Source: Cercis canadensis (Eukaryota > Streptophyta > Magnoliopsida > Fabales > Fabaceae). From it: 64,000 nt of DNA. The stretch spans positions 1,284,522 through 1,348,521 of the forward strand of contig QAOA01000112.1 in NCBI GenBank assembly GCA_003255065.1, given 5' to 3'. Shown here in pieces: positions 59,653-64,000 of this stretch (position 1 is the first letter of the stretch; each line of letters opens with the position of its first letter). The translations under genes were made by a program, and so were the position numbers. The notes under the pieces were generated by a model. The model was not told where the DNA came from. It ran no database searches and saw nothing but the letters and a program-made list of their open reading frames with translations.

Positions 59653-62600
59653 CTATTGAACTTTTGCAACACTTCGAGATGGACCATGTAACAATTTGAC
59701 AAATCCTAGGAAGCTTAATTTTCCATCAGTGTGCCTAATCCAATCATGAAGAACAGCATGAACTGGGACAGATGGACCAAGTCCAAGCTCCTGATATTGT
59801 TAACATCATTAATAATAAATGTATTTGCGTAACCGCACCTCAAGCTGATAAAAAGTGGCAGTTGGTAAACTGAAATATAATCTAAATTATTACAGATTAG
59901 TAGATTACTAGGTTATTAGTAATAAGTAATATCTTTTGACCATGATTGGTAAAAAGTAATTATTTCCTACAAATTATGATTTTTGGGAAGAAAAAAAAAA
60001 ACCTCACATTGCAACACTGTTAAAGTTGGAAATAGTCAAATTACTAGACGTTTTTAATTTATAAAAAAATTTCATATGTATAATATTATCAGTATAAATA
60101 ATTCCACACGCATTCATGCATAAACCAATTTTGTAGTCAGATCAAGCGTACCGAAGCTAGTTCCTCAATGACAATAGCCCTGTTTCCGTCCTTTTCAAAA
60201 AGTTCATAGGCACAGCGGGCATGTTGCTCCCACCGATCAAGGGACTCGAGTTGATGAATACTAAGTGCAGCTGCACAGAATTCATCAAAATCCATCCTTC
60301 TATATTGCAACGCATTAAGCTGCCACTCAAATTTGTAAATATGAATAACCAGTAAATATTAAAATGCCCTTTAAATCAGATATTGAGGCATTCTAAACTA
60401 AAATCATAGGCACTTACTGATGCCAGAAAGTCAGGAATGCGTGACTCCTTCATAGCATCTGTTGCATATTTCATCAAAGCCTGCCCAGTTCTAATGTGTC
60501 AGTCACAAACATAATCCTCTAAATATAGTATATAAAAAGAATTGGAAAGAAGCCAACCATTTTGATATTTTCCAAGCTTATGGTGCCATTTTTGTTTGGC
60601 TCCAAAAGTGCAAATTGCTCCTTCAAATAAAATAGTTCATCCACTGTTAACGTCTTGGATAGAGCCTGCACCAATGCCGATAAAATTCCAATGTTATTGG
60701 CAAGCATAGCAGAGAAAACCAAGGAAGCAGAAGCAAACAAAATTACAGAAAGAAACACAAAAACAATGCAATGCCAGCCAACATCAAACAGATCCGAAGG
60801 AAAACATGGTAGATATAGAAGCTTTTGTCCATCTTTAACTTCGTGTCCAAGAAGCATTTCATCCTTTTGAGTAAATTGGACCACACCTCAATGGAAACAC
60901 GGCCTTTGTTATTTGGATTATTCATGCGACAAACAACTTCTAAAGCCTAAATCCAAACATTACTTGACAGTGAATTCTTTTATAAGCAGTATACCCAATG
61001 TAAGAGGGATGGCACCTATATTTCACAAAGGCTCTTTTGCATCTAATATCAACTTTTCAAAAGCATACACAGCTTCACAAACTGAATCAGTAAGATTGGT
61101 GACTGCCACAGATTGGTAAATTCAAAACCCATTTTCATAAACTTAATAAATATTCAACAACATACTATGGTACCAATATTGAATCTTAATTGATAGACGT
61201 CCAGTGGGTCCAATAGATCATTTTCAAATAACATAATATACGCACCCTTAAAGCTGCTTTCCGTAGAGTTGAGGAACGCATATATGTCTTCATAAGCTTG
61301 AATATTAGAATATCCAGAGGCACTTTTATATCCTTATAATTTTTAATCCATGGATGACCTGCAACAACAATGTGTAAGTAACTGTGCACACACACACACA
61401 CACACACGCATATATGTATATATAATAAGAATATTTAATAGGTAACAAACTCACTTAAAGCCTGTGCGGCTGTCATTCTTTTCCTAGGATCTTTATTTAA
61501 TAGTCGCTTAACAAAGTCTTTTGCCTCAGCTGACAAAGAGGGCCAAGGAGGTTCATCAAAACATGGATCAGCTTTCAATACAGCACGAAAGATTCCAGAC
61601 TCAGTTCGGGCCCAAAATGGACGGCTGCCACATAATAGAATATATGCAATCACTCCAATACTCCAGACATCAGCCTCTGTACTGTAAGCTCTATGTAGAA
61701 CTTCAGGGGCTACATAATACGCACTACCAACAATATCATTAAGCCTTTCATCTGCAAAGCAAAATAAAATGTCTCAAAACATAAACACAGTACAAGTTAA
61801 GAAATAAGCAATTCAGCTTATACATAAGAGGACTCAAAACAAACCTGGTTTTACGAAATCAGACAATCCAAAGTCTATGGCCTTCAGCTCTGAGTTTTCA
61901 TCCTTGGATGTGAACAAGAAGTTCTGATTCACAAATTAGGCATCGTTAGAAGTTAACACCTAATAGAAGTTAGAAGACACAACTCAAGGACCAAACCCAA
62001 CAAAATCGTAAAACTATTAACCAGGCATACTCTAAGATTACAATAATCTATCTATTTTCCCTAAGCTGTATAAGTTTCACCTTACTTTGGTTTTTTTTTT
62101 TTTTTTTTTTTTTTNTTTTTTTTGAGAGGGGGGTGTCTAGGATAGAAAGGAGGAGGTCCAGTTTTAGGGACAAAAGATAAATCAATATCTGATCTACTTG
62201 AGCAATCTCTTAAAGATGCAGGAAAGGGAAATTCCAAAACTCAGAATATACTTCACCTCAGGTTTAAGATCACGATGCACAACACCCTGTAGATGGCAAA
62301 ATGCAACAATATTCAGTATCTGTGTCAGGACAGCCTTTGCATCATCTTCTGTGTATTTCCCACCTCTGCAAGAGGAAACAGATATCTTATAAATATCGAA
62401 GACAATATTTTATCCTCCATTTTCTATTCCCCTCCTTCCACCATCAGCATTCAATTCAGACACAATCAAAAGAACGTAAATTTATTTCCTCTAAAATAAG
62501 TACCTTGATAGTATTCTGTCCAAAAGCTCCCCTCCTTCACACAACCTGAAATAAGTATGAGTTTACAGAAAACTGTTATAAATTCATTACAAGTGAACAG

Positions 62601-64000
62601 TCTTCCTGCTTAATCATCAAACCAAGTTTTTTTTACTATATAGACATTATCAAATGGTAAGAAAAGATGAACAATAACACATAACTCAAATAAGTGGGGC
62701 AATCAGAGCTTACTCCATTACTATATAGACATTATCATGGTCTTCATATGCATCGTAGAATTGTACTAGATTCTTATGTCCAGTCAAAGCTCTCAATATT
62801 TTTACTTCCCTTCTCACATCCTCAATAGCGATGGCAGTGGTCATCTAGAAACAAAACATAGGAACCAAATATCTAATATCATGTAGAACATATAAATTAA
62901 CAAAAAAATAATAAAAATCTGGGAGTCATGAATTAACCAAGGGAGTTCAATAACTTGATTTACTTTCATTAAACAAAAACTCCCCAAGTTTGAACAAAAT
63001 GCCGCCTAACACCCCAACTGATATGAAACAAATGAACCAAATTGGGCTATAATAAATTATGACTAGCAGAGAAATCTATTCGAGGTAATGCTTACATCGT
63101 GACTTTAAAAATGGACAATCTAAACTTATCACAATAATTGCCTCTACATTTGCCATGCTCCCTCAGAAGCATTTCAGACAGCACAAGTCTTGGATTTTTC
63201 TGCGATTTTATTTTCCCTTTAGTCTGTGCAGACAACCATAAACTAATGGATGATTCTTCCAAAATTCAATCTTCCTTAACGTCACATTCTATATATTTTT
63301 TTAATATGACAAGAGTAACACATGGCCACCACAGTTGGATCTGTTAAGCCTAACGCATGAAGACCAGTCCATGATATGCAACAAGCCAAAAGAATAACCA
63401 CCCACAGTTCGAATATTCCGGTAATGATGATGGAATCCCGTAACTAACAGCCTCAATGGTGGGTGGCATCCTACAACTTACGTTCCATTACAAAAAAAAT
63501 GAAAAAGGACGATTTTGATGACAGGAAAGGTATCAGTAACCAATAATGTTATGTTTCTCTATGATGCGAAGATCTAAATTACGCAATGTTTCAGTGAATA
63601 ATTCCCTTGGGGCAGGGGAGGGAAAGCGTTAATTACCCTTTATTCAGAAAACCAATCATCATTTCGAATAGTAATAGGTTCAAATAAAGATGAACATTAT
63701 GCATGTTGCTGCAAACCTTTGCTTTTGGGATGACTTTGACAGCCACTTGTTGCCCCTTGAGCTCACCCTTCTTAAACTTGGCAGCGCAAGTGTATCCGAA
63801 GTGCCCTCTCCCGACCTCATCTCCAAGCTCATATTTATTCCCGAAATGCTTGGAGAAGCCAAAACTCTTATCCAGCCCAGTAACCACCTCTGCTTCACTC
63901 CCTTCCGGTATCGTCGCCTCATTAGGCTTCACTGAACCATGCCGCCTGGCCAGCACAGCTCTTATGTGCTTCGCTGGCGATGGTGGCGGGAACGGCCGCT
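59653..64000 (-). CDS. CDPK-related protein kinase (CRK), 5' end beyond the window
   Basis: Eleven exons in transcript order: 63717-64000 (continues off the window), 62714-62844, 62504-62545, 62257-62365, 61845-61923, 61455-61751, 61246-61358, 60558-60665, 60418-60480, 60152-60319, 59653-59790. They give 509 residues of a family usually near 600. The missing part should hold the MG... myristoylation start and variable domain; the visible protein opens [18 protein letters not shown], which is typical of CRKs. Kinase landmarks are the Gly loop GRGHFG, VAVKVIP (catalytic Lys), HRDLKPEN, DFG, APE and the arginine-containing [13 protein letters not shown]. The autoinhibitory helix [22 protein letters not shown] follows. 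The EF-hand-like region is degenerate ([12 protein letters not shown] lacks Asp at loop position 1 and Glu at 12), as in CRKs, which do not depend on calcium as CDPKs do. The protein ends PSRSVAKVQ. It acts in Ser/Thr signalling at membranes. It may correspond to At3g50530 (CRK5). Confidence 0.95.
61387..61407. repeat. (CA)n microsatellite in a kinase intron
   Basis: A CA run of about 21 bases followed by an AT-rich stretch, within the 96-bp intron 61359-61454 of the CRK gene. Confidence 0.9.

Noticed and set aside
1..64000. CRISPR array, plant microRNA precursor matching a well-known family, rRNA
   Set aside because: None seen on reading for direct-repeat arrays or for common conserved microRNA sequences; a rare or novel microRNA cannot be excluded without folding and small-RNA data.

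Overview
This is nuclear DNA of a dicot plant, probably a rosid; I cannot name the species. The genes have many introns, the intergenic DNA is AT-rich, and every gene belongs to a family known from Arabidopsis and other angiosperms. There is no operon structure, rRNA, tRNA or CRISPR array. Seven isolated N characters mark scaffold joins, and most lie between short direct repeats.

Left part (about 1-9.3 kb): three small plus-strand genes encode precursors of CEP signalling peptides (C-terminally encoded peptides). The first carries two CEP peptides; the second and third carry one each. All three have a TATAAATAC promoter box. The second is preceded by a 201-bp near-identical partial copy of itself that abuts an N and may be an assembly artefact. 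AT-rich DNA without recognisable genes follows to about 15.4 kb.

Middle (15.6-45.3 kb): a plant TMEM131-like membrane protein gene (+, 3 exons, 1316 aa), a MIP1 leucine-zipper/DUF547 protein gene (+, 10 coding exons, 608 aa), and a 24-exon minus-strand gene for TWD40-1 (1628 aa), a subunit of the TPLATE endocytic complex. One TWD40-1 intron is a minor-spliceosome AT-AC intron.

Right part (46.8-64 kb): a complete non-autonomous CACTA transposon with a 3-bp target duplication, carrying two spliced-gene-like exons of a CRY-DASH cryptochrome; an SDR-fold protein gene (+, 5 exons, one GC-AG intron, altered catalytic residues); a SAP-domain nuclear protein gene (-, 8 exons); and a CDPK-related kinase gene (-) cut by the right window edge.

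I worked out the exon models by hand. In each complete gene the splice phases agree throughout and total coding length is divisible by three. From memory, the gene order resembles Arabidopsis At3g50530-At3g50610 (CRK, SDR, TWD40-1, CEP9) interleaved with genes from the end of chromosome 5 (CEP5, a TMEM131-like gene, a DUF547 gene). This would fit an ancestral block that split by duplication and gene loss in Arabidopsis. The genes have unrelated functions (peptide hormone, secretion, endocytosis, kinase signalling), so the neighbourhood looks inherited rather than functional.
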